A stretch of DNA of 64,000 nt from Spiroplasma phoeniceum P40 (GCF_003339775.1 NZ_CP031088.1:1727577-1791576); one strand, 5' to 3'; shown: positions 32,033 through 42,866, counted from the first letter of the stretch. A program made the numbers and translations. Notes: a model not told the origin generated them from the letters alone.

Positions 32033-32881
32033 TTATAGTTCTCCCTTAATTTGTTTAATTTTATTATATAAAAGATAAAAATCATTTAAACTTAAATTTT
32101 CTGAACGTAAATTTAATGCATAGTTTAATCTTACCAAAATATCTTCGGCTAAAATTTTATTGTTAATAATAATTGCTAAGTTATTTAAAATTGTTTTTCG
32201 CTTTGTTGCAAACATCATTCGAATAAATCTAATAAATTCTTCATCATTTATTAATAAAGGATATTTTTTATTCAATTTAAATTTTAAAACAATACTATCA
32301 ACTTTTGGTACTGGAACAAAATTATTATGACCAACTAAGGAAACTTTTTCAATGTCACTATAAAATTGACAAACAACAGAAAGACTACTATATTTTTTTG
32401 AATTTGGTTGAGCCATAATTCGTTCACCCACCTCTTTTTGCATCATTAAAATAATTTCTTTTACTTTTGGATTATTTATTTTTAATAATTTAAAAATAAT
32501 TGGTGAAGTAATATAATAAGGAATATTGGAAATAATACTAATTGGATTATTATCTAAAAATTCTGTTAAAAATAACTTTTCTAAATCAATGGTTAAAATA
32601 TCTGCCTGGATAACAGTTAAACCCTGATCTTTAAATTTTAATGTTAAATATTCTACTAAAGTTGAATCAATTTCAACACAAACAAGTTTGTTTGCTTTTA
32701 ATAAAATAGAACTCGTCAAAGCACCCATTCCTGGACCAATTTCTAAAATATTTGTGTTTGGTAAATCAAATGCACTATCAACAATTAAATTAATAAAATA
32801 AGGATTTGTTAAAAAGTTTTGTCCCTTACTCTTTTTAGCTATTATTCCTTCGGCACGCATTTCTTGGTTTTGTTTCTTCAT
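32033..32881 (-). CDS. rsmA: 16S rRNA dimethyladenosine transferase
   Basis: 282 aa. SAM-binding motif ILEIGPGMGALT, acidic VCVEID and QADIL, then the catalytic NIPYYITSPI loop (NLPY type), PNSKKYSSLSV and FVPVPKVDSIVL. Methylates two adjacent adenines near the 3' end of 16S rRNA (KsgA). Its ATG overlaps the rnmV stop (TAATG), so rnmV-rsmA-ispE form one operon. Confidence 0.97.
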   Translation of the reverse strand: MKKQNQEMRAEGIIAKKSKGQNFLTNPYFINLIVDSAFDLPNTNILEIGPGMGALTSSILLKANKLVCVEIDSTLVEYLTLKFKDQGLTVIQADILTIDLEKLFLTEFLDNNPISIISNIPYYITSPIIFKLLKINNPKVKEIILMMQKEVGERIMAQPNSKKYSSLSVVCQFYSDIEKVSLVGHNNFVPVPKVDSIVLKFKLNKKYPLLINDEEFIRFIRMMFATKRKTILNNLAIIINNKILAEDILVRLNYALNLRSENLSLNDFYLLYNKIKQIKGEL

Positions 32882-33411
32882 TATTTCTCCTTTAAAATAT
32901 CAATTAAATCTTGTTTTTTAACATTCATATAATTTAGTCATTTAAATGTTGTTTTATTATTAGTTGGCATTAAGTTATAGTACTTAATAATTTTTTCGCG
33001 TTTTACTTTTGAATCAACTAAATTAATATAATCACTTCATTGTAAATTATCAACTGGCTGGTTTGAAAAACTAATTAAATTATTAATACTATTTTTAATT
33101 GCATCTTCAGATGCCTCAGCAATTCCAACTTTTTTACCCTTGGTTGCATCATTCTTACTTATAAAAGCATGCAGGCATTTGTTTTTTAAATAATCACTAA
33201 TAATTTGACGTAATTTTTGTCCAGGATAATCAGGATCAGTAAAAATAATTACTTTATTATTTAAACTAATTTTTTTGATCAATGCTAATTTTTCTTTTGT
33301 AATCCCACTACCACTAGTTTCAATTGTTTTAATATTAGGAAAAATACTTTTTAACTTTGTTGAATCTGTCTTACCTTCAACAATCACAAATACTCCCATT
33401 TTAGCCTTCAC
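32881..33411 (-). CDS. rnmV: Ribonuclease M5
   Basis: 176 aa including a C-terminal part after a UGA Trp codon. TOPRIM domain: VFVIVEGKTDSTKLKSIF (Glu), IFTDPDYPGQKLR (DxD) and ASEDAIKNSI. Matures 5S rRNA precursor. Start is GTG 33411 (MKAKMGVFVIVEGKTD aligns with family N-termini) or ATG 33399, which has GGGGAG at better spacing. First gene of the rnmV-rsmA-ispE operon; normally tatD sits upstream, but here the mreB cluster lies between. Confidence 0.92.
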
Positions 33412-33452
33412 TCCCCGATAAACACCTTTTTCATTTACTTATCCTGATTTTA

Positions 33453-33468
33453 TAGTATAATTATACTA
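33453..33468. promoter_or_regulatory. Palindromic shared -10 element
   Basis: TAGTATAATTATACTA is a perfect 16-bp palindrome that contains TATAAT on both strands. It lies 59 nt upstream of mreB2 (plus) and 42 nt upstream of rnmV (minus). Both promoters would overlap, or a dimeric regulator may bind here. The -35 boxes are weak. Confidence 0.5.
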
Positions 33469-33527
33469 GAATGTTATATTAAAATAATCATAAATTTTAA
33501 ATATAGGAGTAGGAGGCAAAAAGAAAT

Positions 33528-34577
33528 ATGGCTAATTATAAATTTGGAAAAGACTACTCGTTTTTAGCATTAGACTTAGGGACAGCTAACACAGTAGCCT
33601 ATGTATCAGGTCAGGGAATTGTTTATAACGAACCTTCGATGATGGCATATGACACTTTAAGTAACTCATTAATTGCCTTAGGAAATGAAGCATACAAAAT
33701 GGTTGGAAAAACGCATGATCATATTAGAATGGTAACACCATTAGTAGACGGAGTTATCTCCGATATGGAAGCGGCTCAAGATTTGTTAAAACACATTTTT
33801 AGTAGATTAAAATTATCAGGAATTTGAAAAAATTCACTAGTAATATTGGCGTGCCCAAGTGGAGTTACCGAATTAGAGCGTGGTGCTTTAAAAACTATTG
33901 CAAAAGATATGGGAGCAAGTCACGTTTTAGTAGAAGAAGAAGTTAAACTAGCAGCATTAGGAGCTGGCATTAATATTGGTCTAGCACAAGGAAATTTAGT
34001 AATTGATATTGGTGGGGGAACAACAGATATTGCAATTATTTCAGCTGGTGATATTGTAATTTCAAAATCAGTTAAAGTTGCAGGAAAACACTTAGATCAA
34101 GAAATTCAAAAATATATTCGTGCTGAATACAATGTGCTAGTCGGAATTAGAACGGCTGAACAAATTAAAAAAGAAATTGGTGCATTAGTTAAAATAATTA
34201 ATGAAAAACCAGTTCGTGCCTTTGGTCGTGATATTATTACGGGATTACCACGAGAAGTATTAATTAAACCTGAAGAAATTAAAAACGTTTTATTAGCCCC
34301 TTTTTCAAGAATTACAGACTTATTAGTAGAAGTATTAGAACAAACACCACCAGAATTAGCTGGTGATGTTATTAGAAATGGTATTACCATCTGTGGAGGA
34401 GGAGCTTTAATTCGTGGAATTGTAAAATATTTTGAATCAATTTTCCAATTAAAAGTAAAAGCTGCAAATGATCCATTAATGTGTGTAATTGATGGTGCTA
34501 AAACTTATGAAAAAAATTTAGGTGCTGTAATTGAAAGAATTCAATTACTTGATGCAAATGAATACAAAATTTCATAA
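33528..34577 (+). CDS. mreB2: MreB actin homologue (MreB2/5 clade)
   Basis: 349 aa, AGGAGG upstream. Actin-fold motifs: FLALDLGTANTVAYVSGQGI (phosphate 1), VIDIGGGTTDIAII (phosphate 2), EEEVKLAALGAG with the catalytic Glu, and ICGGGALIRG (adenosine). Forms ATP-dependent filaments of the inner cytoskeletal ribbon that shapes the helix and drives kinking motility. It is most similar to the fourth copy (shared IRMVTPLVDGVI and AAQDLLKHIFSR), so I place it in the MreB2/5 clade and name it mreB2 by order. A terminator follows. Confidence 0.88.
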
Positions 34578-34608
34578 AAAGTATATTTTTAAAATATACT
34601 TTTTTTAT
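34576..34608 (+). terminator. mreB2 terminator
   Basis: AAAAAGTATATTTT and AAAATATACTTTTT form a 14-bp stem followed by T residues, starting at the mreB2 stop codon. Confidence 0.85.
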
Positions 34609-34698
34609 TTTCCAAAGAACTAATAACATAATAATAATAATAATAAAATAACTAAAATTTTTAAAAAAGAAAAAGAAACTTGAAATTATCATTTTTAA

Positions 34699-34726
34699 TT
34701 GAAAATTATACCAGATTTTATATAAT
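34699..34726 (+). promoter_or_regulatory. mreB3 promoter
   Basis: TTGAAA (34699-34704), 16-nt spacer, TATAAT (34721-34726), about 115 nt upstream of mreB3. Confidence 0.6.
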
Positions 34727-34848
34727 AAAGTTATTTGATATTGAATGTTTTATAACAAATAAAGGGTTTAATATTTAAGAAAATTATTATGTTATTGTTA
34801 TTGCTATGTTTTTTAACGAAGCAATAAACGGAAGGAGACATTTTAAAG

Positions 34849-35907
34849 ATGGCAATATCAGACGTATTGAAAAATACATTTAACATTTCGCCAAAAGCAC
34901 CCCGGAAATTCATTGCTATCGATTTAGGAACTACTAATTCGATTGCTTATGTTGCTGGGAGAGGCATTATTTTTAATGAAGCATCAGTAATGGCATATGA
35001 AATCGGAACTAAGAAACTAATAGCATTAGGTGATGATGCTAAAAAGTTAATTGGCAAAACACACGATAAAATTGAAATTTACTCACCATTACGTAATGGA
35101 GCAGTTACGGATTTAACTATTGCAAAAGAATTTATTCAACAAATAGGGAAAAAAGCAAAAGTAACTGATTTATGAAAAAATGCTATTGTTTTAATTGCAT
35201 GTCCCAAAAATGTTACAGACTTAGAAAAACAAGCAATAATCAAGATGTGTAAAAATATTGGTGCTGACTTTGTAAAAATTGAGGAAGATTCATTAATGGC
35301 TGCCTTAGGAGCTGGTGAAAATATTTTTGCACCAAAAGGAACTTTTATTTTAGACATTGGTGGTGGAAAATCAAGTTGTGCTATTATCTCAGCTGGTGGA
35401 ATTGTTGAAAGTAAATCAATTAAAACTGCTGGGAATTATATTAATGAAGAAATCTTAAAATATATTCGTGCGAAGCATACTATTTCAATTGGTGTTGTTA
35501 CTGCTGAACAAATTAAAAAACAAATTGGTTCATTATACAAAACAAAAGAAAATAAAAAAATGATTATTTTCGGTCGTGATGTTGTAACAGGAATGCCAAA
35601 AGAAGCAGAAATTTTAGATTCAGAAATTAGGAAATTATTAATAAGTATTTTTTCATCAATTACACAATTAATAACCGAAGTTTTAGAAAAAACTCCAGCT
35701 GAGTTAGCTGGTGATGCTGTTACTAATGGAATTTTAGTTACTGGAGGATGTGGTCAAATTGCCGGAATTAAAGAATTTCTATCAGATTATTTCCAAATTC
35801 CTGTTCGTGTAGCTAAAAACGCCGAAACATCTGTTATTGATGGATGTATTGCTTATGAGAAAAAAATTAGAACCGACTTAATTGAAGAAAACAAAAAAAA
35901 TAGATAA
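34849..35907 (+). CDS. mreB3: Divergent MreB actin homologue (MreB3)
   Basis: 352 aa. Phosphate 1 loop is FIAIDLGTTNSIAYVAGRGI. Phosphate 2 reads DIGGGKSSCAII, where the others have DIGGGTTDIAI: Lys174 replaces the Thr implicated in ATP hydrolysis and the Asp is lost. The catalytic-Glu region reads IEEDSLMAALGAG, keeping the first acidic residues. The N-terminus (MAISDVLKNTFNISPKAPRK) is longer than in the other copies. It should nucleate or stabilise filaments with slow turnover. Own promoter and terminator. Name follows the usual MreB3 features. Confidence 0.85.
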
Positions 35908-35933
35908 GTTTAAAACTACTTATCTATTTTTTT
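35902..35933 (+). terminator. mreB3 terminator
   Basis: AGATAAG and CTTATCT around TTTAAAACTA, then ATTTTTTT, overlapping the mreB3 stop. Confidence 0.75.
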
Positions 35934-35984
35934 ATTATAATTTTTAGAAAAATGATAAAATTATAATAATAAGGTGAGGCAATA

Positions 35985-36719
35985 ATGAAAAAAGTATTAT
36001 CATTTTTAACAGTACTAACTTTTATAACTCCAGCAATTAATTCAGTTGTAAGTTGTTCAACAATTGATGTACGAATTCGCCAAGCTTTGGCAAATTGAAC
36101 TTATACGTCAAAAACTGATCAACCAATTTTTGGAGCAGTTTTTAATTCTGACAAAACAATTAATGAACCATATTTCTCATATTGATTTATTCAACAAATT
36201 TTGACTTCGTCTGGTTACATTAATATTGATAAACCTTGAAATCAATTACTAAATAATAATAGCGGTATTGCCTGGCCTTATCCTAGTTCAACAAATATTG
36301 AAGAAATCTATAGTGATTGATTTAATTCAACTATTACCAGCATTGAAGAAGGCAAAATTAATATTTATGATTTAAAAACTTTCTTTATTTATATGACGAT
36401 TTATAATCCAATTATAATTTTATCTGATACACAAATTTTTGAATATAAATATAAGCGTGAGCAATCAGCAATTGAAATTGAATATCGATATAAAACACCA
36501 ACTGATATTAATACTTATATTACAACATTAGTTAAAAAATATTTAACTTTTTTAAAAGAAACAGTTGAAGTTAAATATTTAAAATTAACTAAATACTTTT
36601 TAACAATTGATGAAGCAAAGCAATGAATTGAAAATTTAGTTAATAGTTTAATTAGAATTTTAACAATTATGTCACCCACTTTTGTAATTCCTTTAAGCAT
36701 TAATACAAACCGATACTAA
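35985..36719 (+). CDS. Lipoprotein inside the mreB cluster, 244 aa
   Basis: AGGTGAGG before ATG 35985. MKKVLSFLTVLTFITPAINS with lipobox VVSC (Cys about residue 24). UGA Trp codons at several places. The body has no recognised domain; it includes IQQILTSSGYINIDKPWNQL and a helical C-terminus (AKQWIENLVNSLIRILTIMS). Its place between mreB3 and mreB4 suggests a link to cell shape or surface attachment, but nothing in the sequence shows this. Confidence 0.75.
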
Positions 36720-36760
36720 ACTTAATTATGGAATAATTTTTAGGAAAGATTAGGATTTAT

Positions 36761-36808
36761 GTTATAATGTTTTTGTATTGTATTCTCTATATGAAAATAA
36801 ATATAGAG
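36761..36808 (+). promoter_or_regulatory. mreB4-mreB5 promoter and 5' hairpin
   Basis: TGTTATAATG (36762-36769) is an extended -10. Sixteen nt further lies a perfect hairpin, CTCTATAT and ATATAGAG (36785-36808), at the expected 5' end of the mRNA, where it could stabilise the message. Confidence 0.55.
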
Positions 36809-36890
36809 ACTTGCAATTCATTTTATTCATTAATCACAAATATATTAATCTAACTAATTAATTTAACAAGAAACAGGAGGACAAAATTAC

Positions 36891-37934
36891 ATGGCTTTAT
36901 TTAATAGTGCAAAAAAACCGGCTTTCGTTTCTATGGATTTAGGAACTGCTAATACATTAGTATATGTTTCGGGTTCAGGAATCGTTTACAATGAGCCTTC
37001 AATTGTTGCTTACAGAATTAAAGAAAACAGAATTATTGCTGTAGGAGCCGAAGCTTACAAAATGATCGGAAAAGGAAATAAGTCAATTCGTATTGTTAGA
37101 CCAATGGTTGACGGAGTTATTACAGATATTCGTGCAACAGAAGCACAATTAAGATATATATTTACAAAACTACGTATTACAAAACAATTAAAACATTCAA
37201 TTATGTTATTGGCTTGTCCATCAGTAATTACTGAATTAGAAAAAGCTGCTTTGAAAAAAATTGCTATGAACTTAGGAGCATCAAAAGTTTTTGTAGAAGA
37301 AGAAGTTAAAATGGCTGCATTAGGTGGCGGGGTTGATATTTACAAACCTGCTGGAAACCTAGTGATTGATATGGGAGGAGGAACAACAGATATTGCTGTT
37401 ATGGCCTCAGGAGATATCGTATTATCAAAATCAGTTAAAGTTGCTGGAAATTACTTAAATGATGAAGCACAAAAATTCATTCGTTCACAATATGGTCTAG
37501 AAATTGGATCAAAAACTGCTGAACAAATTAAAATCGAAATTGGGTCATTATCAAAATACCCTGACGAAAGAAGAATGAAAGTTTATGGACGTGATGTTGT
37601 TTCAGGATTACCAAGAGAAATTGAAATAACACCTGAAGAAATCAGAGAAGTATTAAAAGTACCAGTGTCAAGAATTATTGACCTAACAGTTCAAGTGTTA
37701 GAAGAAACACCACCAGAATTAGCTGGTGATATCTTCAGAAATGGAATTACAATCTGTGGTGGAGGAGCTTTAATCAAAGGGATTGATCGTTACTTTACAG
37801 ATACATTACAATTACCATCAAAAATTGGAGAACAACCATTATTAGCTGTTATTAATGGAACTAAAAAATTCGAATCAGACATCTTTGATATCTTAAGATT
37901 AGAATCAATGCATGTAAAAGAATTAAATTACTAG
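36891..37934 (+). CDS. mreB4: MreB actin homologue (MreB4)
   Basis: 347 aa, AGGAGG 7 nt upstream of ATG. Motifs FVSMDLGTANTLVYVSGSGI, EEEVKMAALGGG, NLVIDMGGGTTDIAVMASGD and ICGGGALIKG are all canonical, so ATPase activity is expected. Differs from mreB2/mreB5 in the loop RATEAQLRYIFTKLRITKQL. mreB5 follows 53 nt later without a terminator, so the two share a message. Confidence 0.88.
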   Translation: MALFNSAKKPAFVSMDLGTANTLVYVSGSGIVYNEPSIVAYRIKENRIIAVGAEAYKMIGKGNKSIRIVRPMVDGVITDIRATEAQLRYIFTKLRITKQLKHSIMLLACPSVITELEKAALKKIAMNLGASKVFVEEEVKMAALGGGVDIYKPAGNLVIDMGGGTTDIAVMASGDIVLSKSVKVAGNYLNDEAQKFIRSQYGLEIGSKTAEQIKIEIGSLSKYPDERRMKVYGRDVVSGLPREIEITPEEIREVLKVPVSRIIDLTVQVLEETPPELAGDIFRNGITICGGGALIKGIDRYFTDTLQLPSKIGEQPLLAVINGTKKFESDIFDILRLESMHVKELNY

Positions 37935-37987
37935 AATAATCATTAATTGATTATAATAGTTATTAGATTGTTAAGGAGGACAAAAAC

Positions 37988-39046
37988 GTGAGACCAGAAA
38001 CTAGACCATTTATTTCTCTTGACTTAGGAACTGCTAATGTTTTAGCATATGTTTCAGGACAAGGTGTAGTCTACAATGAACCATCATTAATGGCTTATAA
38101 CAATAAAACTAATAGTTTAATTGCTTTAGGGAAAGCTGCCTATGATATGGTAGGAAAAACACACGGAGATATTAGAATGGTAACACCATTAGTAGATGGA
38201 GTTATCGCAGACATGGAAGCTGCACAAGATTTATTAAAACATATCTTTTCAAGAATGAAAATGATGAACATTTGAAAAAATGCTATTGTATTATTAGCAT
38301 GTCCAAGTGGAGTTACTGAACTTGAAAGAGAAGCATTAAAAAATGTTGCTAAAGAAATGGGCGCTGAATTAGTTATCATTGAAGAAGAATCTAAAATGGC
38401 CGCTTTAGGAGCAGGAATTAATATTGAATTACCTCAAGGTCATTTAATCATTGATATTGGTGGAGGAACAGCTGATTTAGCTATTATTTCATCAGGTGAT
38501 ATAGTTGTTTCAAGATCAATTAAAGTTGCCGGAAATCATTTTGATGATGATATTCGTAAATACATTCGTTCAGAATATAACATTGCAATTGGGCAAAAAA
38601 CAGCTGAAGATGTTAAAAAATTCATTGGTTCATTAGTTAAATATCATAACGAAAGATCAATGCAAATCTACGGACGTGATGTTGTTTCAGGATTACCAAA
38701 AGAAGCAAAAATCTCTTCAGAAGAAATTAGAAATGTTTTATTAAATGCATTTTCTAAAATTACAGATTTAGTAATTGAATTATTAGAAAATACACCACCA
38801 GAATTAGCTGGTGATATTATGAGAAATGGAATTACAGTTTGTGGGGGAGGAGCTTTAATTAGAAATATTGATAAATATTTCTTTGATATTTTTCAATTAC
38901 CAACCAAAATAGCTTCAGATCCATTAAATTGTGTTATCGAAGGAACAAAAATCTTTGAAAAAACAATTAAGAAAAACATCGAAAATGGTTTATATAATTT
39001 CCAAGAAAAAGGATTATTATCGTCATTAGGTAAAAAAAGAAAATAA
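37988..39046 (+). CDS. mreB5: MreB actin homologue (MreB5)
   Basis: 352 aa; GTG start with AAGGAGG at 9 nt. FISLDLGTANVLAYVSGQGV, LIIDIGGGTADLAIISSGD (Thr-Ala-Asp in place of Thr-Thr-Asp), EEESKMAALGAG and CGGGALIRN. It has a basic C-terminal tail (SSLGKKRK) as reported for membrane- and fibril-interacting MreB5. In S. citri, loss of MreB5 is reported to abolish helicity. Last gene of the cluster. Confidence 0.88.
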
Positions 39047-39055
39047 ATTGAAGCA

Positions 39056-39090
39056 AAAAAATATTAGGTTAACCTAATATTTTTTTATTG
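39056..39090 (+). terminator. mreB5 terminator
   Basis: AAAAATATTAGG-TTAA-CCTAATATTTTT, a perfect 12-bp stem followed by T residues. Confidence 0.85.
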
Positions 39091-39115
39091 TAATTTTTAA
39101 ATTTGAAATTAAAAA

Positions 39116-39886
39116 TTAATCAAGATTAAATAACTTGCGTGCATTCTTATTAGTAATACGAATCATTTCTTCAACCGGCATATTCTTTAATTCTGCTAAT
39201 TTTTTAACTGTATACATAATAAATTTAGGATAATTCTTTTTCCCTCTATATGGATCAGGAGTTAAATATGGTGCATCAGTTTCCACTAAAATTTTATTTA
39301 ATGGTACCATTTTAGCAACTTCCCTTAATTCCTGAGCATTTTTAAAAGTAATATTACCAGCAAACGAAAGATAAAATCCTAAATATAAAAATTTTTGAGC
39401 CATTTGAATTGTTCCATTATAACAATGCATCAAACCTTGTGTTATTTTTTGTTCTTTTAATATTTCATAACAATCTTCATAAGCATCACGGCAATGAATG
39501 GCAAGTGGAAGATTATGTTGTTTTGCTAATTCAATTTGTTTAATAAATCAATGCTTTTGTAAATCTGGAGAAACAGTTTTATGAAAATAATCTAAACCAA
39601 TTTCGCCAACAGCAATTACTTTATCACTATTTAATAATTGATCTAATTTCTCTAAATCTGAAAACCCATATTTAGCAACATCAGTTGGATGAAACCCAAT
39701 TGTTGCAAAAACATTATCATACTGCATTGCATGGCGAACTGCTGCTTGGCTAGAATCTAAATCATAACCAACATTATTAAGTCAAAACACGCCACTAATT
39801 TTAGCATCAGCTATTATTGCTGATGTTTCTTCGTTCTCATATTCATGTGACATTAAATGACAATGTGTGTCAAAAATTCCTTGCAT
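39116..39886 (-). CDS. tatD: TatD-family metal-dependent DNase
   Basis: 256 aa with UGA Trp codons. Motifs: FDTHCHL, TIGFHPTD, AVGEIGLDYF, LPLAIHCRDAYED, LMHCYNGT and ILVETDAPYLTPDPYRGK. A TIM-barrel hydrolase with 3'-5' exonuclease activity in DNA repair or degradation. It starts 9 nt after the mnmE stop with AGGAGG between, so it is the second gene of mnmE-tatD. Confidence 0.95.
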
Positions 39887-39895
39887 ATTTTCCTC

Positions 39896-41245
39896 CTATT
39901 TTCCTAGGCAATACTTACTAAAAATTGTTGTTAATAAGTCTTCTTCATAGTTTTCACCTAGAATATCACCCAATATTTCTCAAGCCTCATGTAAGTCAAC
40001 ATTAATAATATCAACCGGAAATCCACTCATACTATTATTATATGCATTTTTTATTGAATTTGCTACCTTCTCTAATAAAGAAATTTGTTTTATATTTGAC
40101 AAAACTAGTTGATCATCTTTTGTAATCTGGGCTGTTTTATATAAATTTAAAATTTTATCAATAAGAGGCTTTATATCTCGGTTTAATGCTGAAATTAAAA
40201 GAATATTTTGTTGCAAATTTTCATTTTGTACTTGCATATTAAGTAAATCGCTTTTATTTAAAACTAACAAATATTCTTTATTTTTAATTAGTTTTTTAAG
40301 TTCGGGACTTAAATTCATTAAATCAGAATAATTATCAGCAACAATTAAAATTAAATCAGCATTAATAACTTGTTGACGTGCTTTATCAATTCCAATTTGC
40401 TCAATTTTATCAACTGTCTCACGTAAGCCAGCTGTATCAATAATATTTAATGTTAATGGTCCTAAATTAATCTTTCCTTCAACAATATCTCTTGTTGTTC
40501 CTGGTAAATCAGAAACAATAGCTTTATCTTCGTTCATTAATGCATTTAATAATGATGATTTTCCAACATTTGGCTTTCCTAAAATTAAGACATGAATACC
40601 ATCATCAATCATTTTTCCAACTTTACTAATTTTAACTAAATCATTAATTTTTTGTTCTAAAATTAGTAGCCGCTGGTTTAATTCTTGTGTAGTTAAATCA
40701 CCAACACCATCATATTCAGGATAATCAATATTTACTTCAATATTTGCAATGATATCTAATAATTCATCACGATATGTACTAATTAAATAAGTATTTTTAT
40801 TTTGCAAATTATTCAAAGCTATTTTTGCACTAGTATCATTTGTCGCATTAACTAAGTTATTAATAGCATCTGTCTGAATTAAATTAAGTTTTCTATTTAA
40901 AAACGCTCGTTGTGAAAATTCACCTTTATTTGCTAAACGCGCTCCATTTTTTAGTAATAACTTAATAATATTATTTGCAACTAATACGCCACCATGGCAA
41001 TTAATTTCAATAATATCTTCTCCAGTAAAAGAATTAGGTTTTTGAAAACAAACCAAAATAACTTGGTCAATAATCTCTTTGCCATCTCTTAAATAACCAT
41101 AGTAAATTTGATTTCCGTGTGGAATAATTTTTTTTGAAAAAACTTTATTAATAATTTTATAACTATCCACTCCAGACATGCGAATAATTGCAATTGCTTG
41201 CTTTACCATTGCAGTTGCTGGAGCAATTATTGTATCTTCAATCAT
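39896..41245 (-). CDS. mnmE: tRNA modification GTPase MnmE
   Basis: 449 aa once the UGA near the C-terminus is read as Trp. N-terminal THF-binding domain (AIAIIRMSGVDSYKIINKVF), G1 LGKPNVGKSSL, G2 TTRDI, G3 DTAG, G4 NKSD, and the C-terminal CLGK motif that is essential for tRNA modification. With MnmG it makes the cmnm5 modification at U34. In most Firmicutes it follows jag directly; here 8 kb of mobile DNA separates them. Confidence 0.97.
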
Positions 41246-41362
41246 TTTATAAAACTCCTCTTTTATTAATTAATTATATTATATAAAACAATAAATTATA
41301 AATTCAAGTATAAAATATATAATTTTTGTGGAAACCATATAAATTTAAGACCAGTTCTATCG

Positions 41363-42160
41363 TTAGATTAAGTATACCGCTTTTTTATTAATTTTTAAAT
41401 CAACTAAATTAAATATAAAAAATGACAAAGTACATTCAAATGCATTAATAGCATCCAATTTTTTTCAGCCACGACGTTCGTCTCTAATATTCGTTTTTTC
41501 GTAATTAAGACATTTATATAATTTATCATATAGGTAACCATATTTTTTTGTAACTATATATTCACCATTAATATTTTTAGTAACAGTTAAATTTTTTGAA
41601 AAATATATTCTTCCAGAAGATAACAAGCGTTTTATCGTAAAATGTCGATCAACTATTTTTCATCCTTTTTCACCCGTAACCAAAATCCGACTAATACTAT
41701 TTTCAAGACTTTTTTCATCTCAATTATTATTAATAATTAATTTTTCTCGAACAAAATCGCCTACTGTTCGTGCATCATGCCCAATTCTATATTTTAAATC
41801 TTCTTTTAATTTATGGTATTTTAAAGATCAATCATTAACTTTATTTGCCATACTAGAAACCTTTTTAGTCATATCTTTAAATTCAGTAGTTGAAATTGAT
41901 TGTTCTTCTAAAATATAAATTTCAGTTGGAACATCATTTTTGTTTATTTCTACCCCAACTAAAATTTGTACAGCATCGTCTTTTCCTTGAATAGTATCTG
42001 CATAATCAGACCAAACAGCTATAAAACTAAATCAATATTTATTAATATTTTTTCATCAAAATTCAGTTGGATCAAAAAACTTTGCTCCTTCTATTAGTTC
42101 TTTTCGATAACTATATTTTTCCAAAGCAAATTGACGTTCTTTTCCTAAAAATAAATAATC
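41363..42160 (-). pseudogene. Phage terminase large subunit, C-terminal part
   Basis: An open minus-strand frame with many UGA Trp codons, running from DYLFLGKERQFALEKYSYRK to YLI-TAA at 41363. It includes WSDYADTIQGKDDAVQILVG (a nuclease-domain-like strand with acidic residues) and RIGHDARTVGDFVREKLIIN. There is no start codon; upstream is a TAG and then viral DNA. Its first bases, GATTAT, match the last terminase bases of the N-terminal part at 47126-47131, so the two are halves of one gene. Confidence 0.6.
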
Positions 42161-42183
42161 CTATGTTTGTGGATTATTTTCCT

Positions 42184-42222
42184 TGTAAAAACCACACACA
42201 TTTTGTATTTTTGGTTTTTACA
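42184..42222. repeat. 11-bp perfect hairpin at plectrovirus end
   Basis: TGTAAAAACCA and TGGTTTTTACA flank a 17-nt loop. It marks the junction between terminase and viral DNA and could be a terminator or part of the viral intergenic region. Confidence 0.5.
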
Positions 42223-42272
42223 GTTTTGGAAAGTAAATTTTTTTTAATATTTTTAACTAAGGAATTGAAATT

Positions 42273-42371
42273 ATGCAAACAAAGCAATATATTATTTTGC
42301 GGTCGCTAGTGAAAAAGTATGGTAAAGATAATGTTATTAATACTGTTAATAAGATTGCAAAAGATATTTAA
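42273..42371 (+). CDS. Plectrovirus microprotein, 32 aa
   Basis: ACTAAGGAA before ATG. MQTKQYIILRSLVKKYGKDN then VINTVNKIAKDI and TAA. The rearranged copy near 48375 reads AKDIEIKK on the other strand, so the stop here arose from GAA to TAA and the protein lost about four residues. Basic and helical, function unknown. Confidence 0.5.
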   Translation: MQTKQYIILRSLVKKYGKDNVINTVNKIAKDI

Positions 42372-42513
42372 ATTAAAAAGTAAAAGAATAAATTATTCCG
42401 CGTAATTTATTAGCGGATAATTTATTCAATAGTGTTTTTAAAGGATCAAAGCGACAATGAGCGGAGCGAGTTTGCAAATTTCAATTTTTTAGTTTTTAGA
42501 GAGGAGATGTAAT

Positions 42514-42662
42514 ATGCCAACTTTGATTAACGACAATATTTAGTGTTGTTATTATATTAGGGATTTTTGCTTGAATTTGTTTATCAATTTATCAAAAAAT
42601 TAAACAAATTCGAGGAAAGAAAAAAGAAAAAAAGAAATTGAAAGAAAGGACAATAAAAAATA
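42514..42662 (+). pseudogene. Plectrovirus small membrane protein, frameshifted
   Basis: GAGGAG before ATG 42514. An extra T in MPTxxx shifts the frame; removing it gives [20 protein letters not shown] and a basic tail (YQKIKQIRGKKKEKK). The inverted copy is 48062-48218. Confidence 0.5.
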
Positions 42663-42866
42663 ATGTTAGGTATGTATTTAACAACGGCGGTTAATTTTTT
42701 AACAGCACATACACCTAAAACTATGACTGAGGGTATGACTGGTATTTGAACTGGTTTATCTAGTGCATTATGAAAAGTTAAAGAAGGTATAACAAATATT
42801 TTGCCTGAGATAATGGTTTTTTTAGGTGATGATTGAGTAATTTTGTTAAGAAAAATCAGAATATAG
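42663..42866 (+). pseudogene. Plectrovirus coat-like protein, truncated by recombination
   Basis: MLGMYLTTAVNFLTAHTPKT ... [17 protein letters not shown] is nearly identical to the intact 83-aa protein at 47811-48062, then the frame joins sequence of the [13 protein letters not shown] gene (LRKIRI, TAG). The C-terminal half of the membrane span is lost. Confidence 0.65.
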
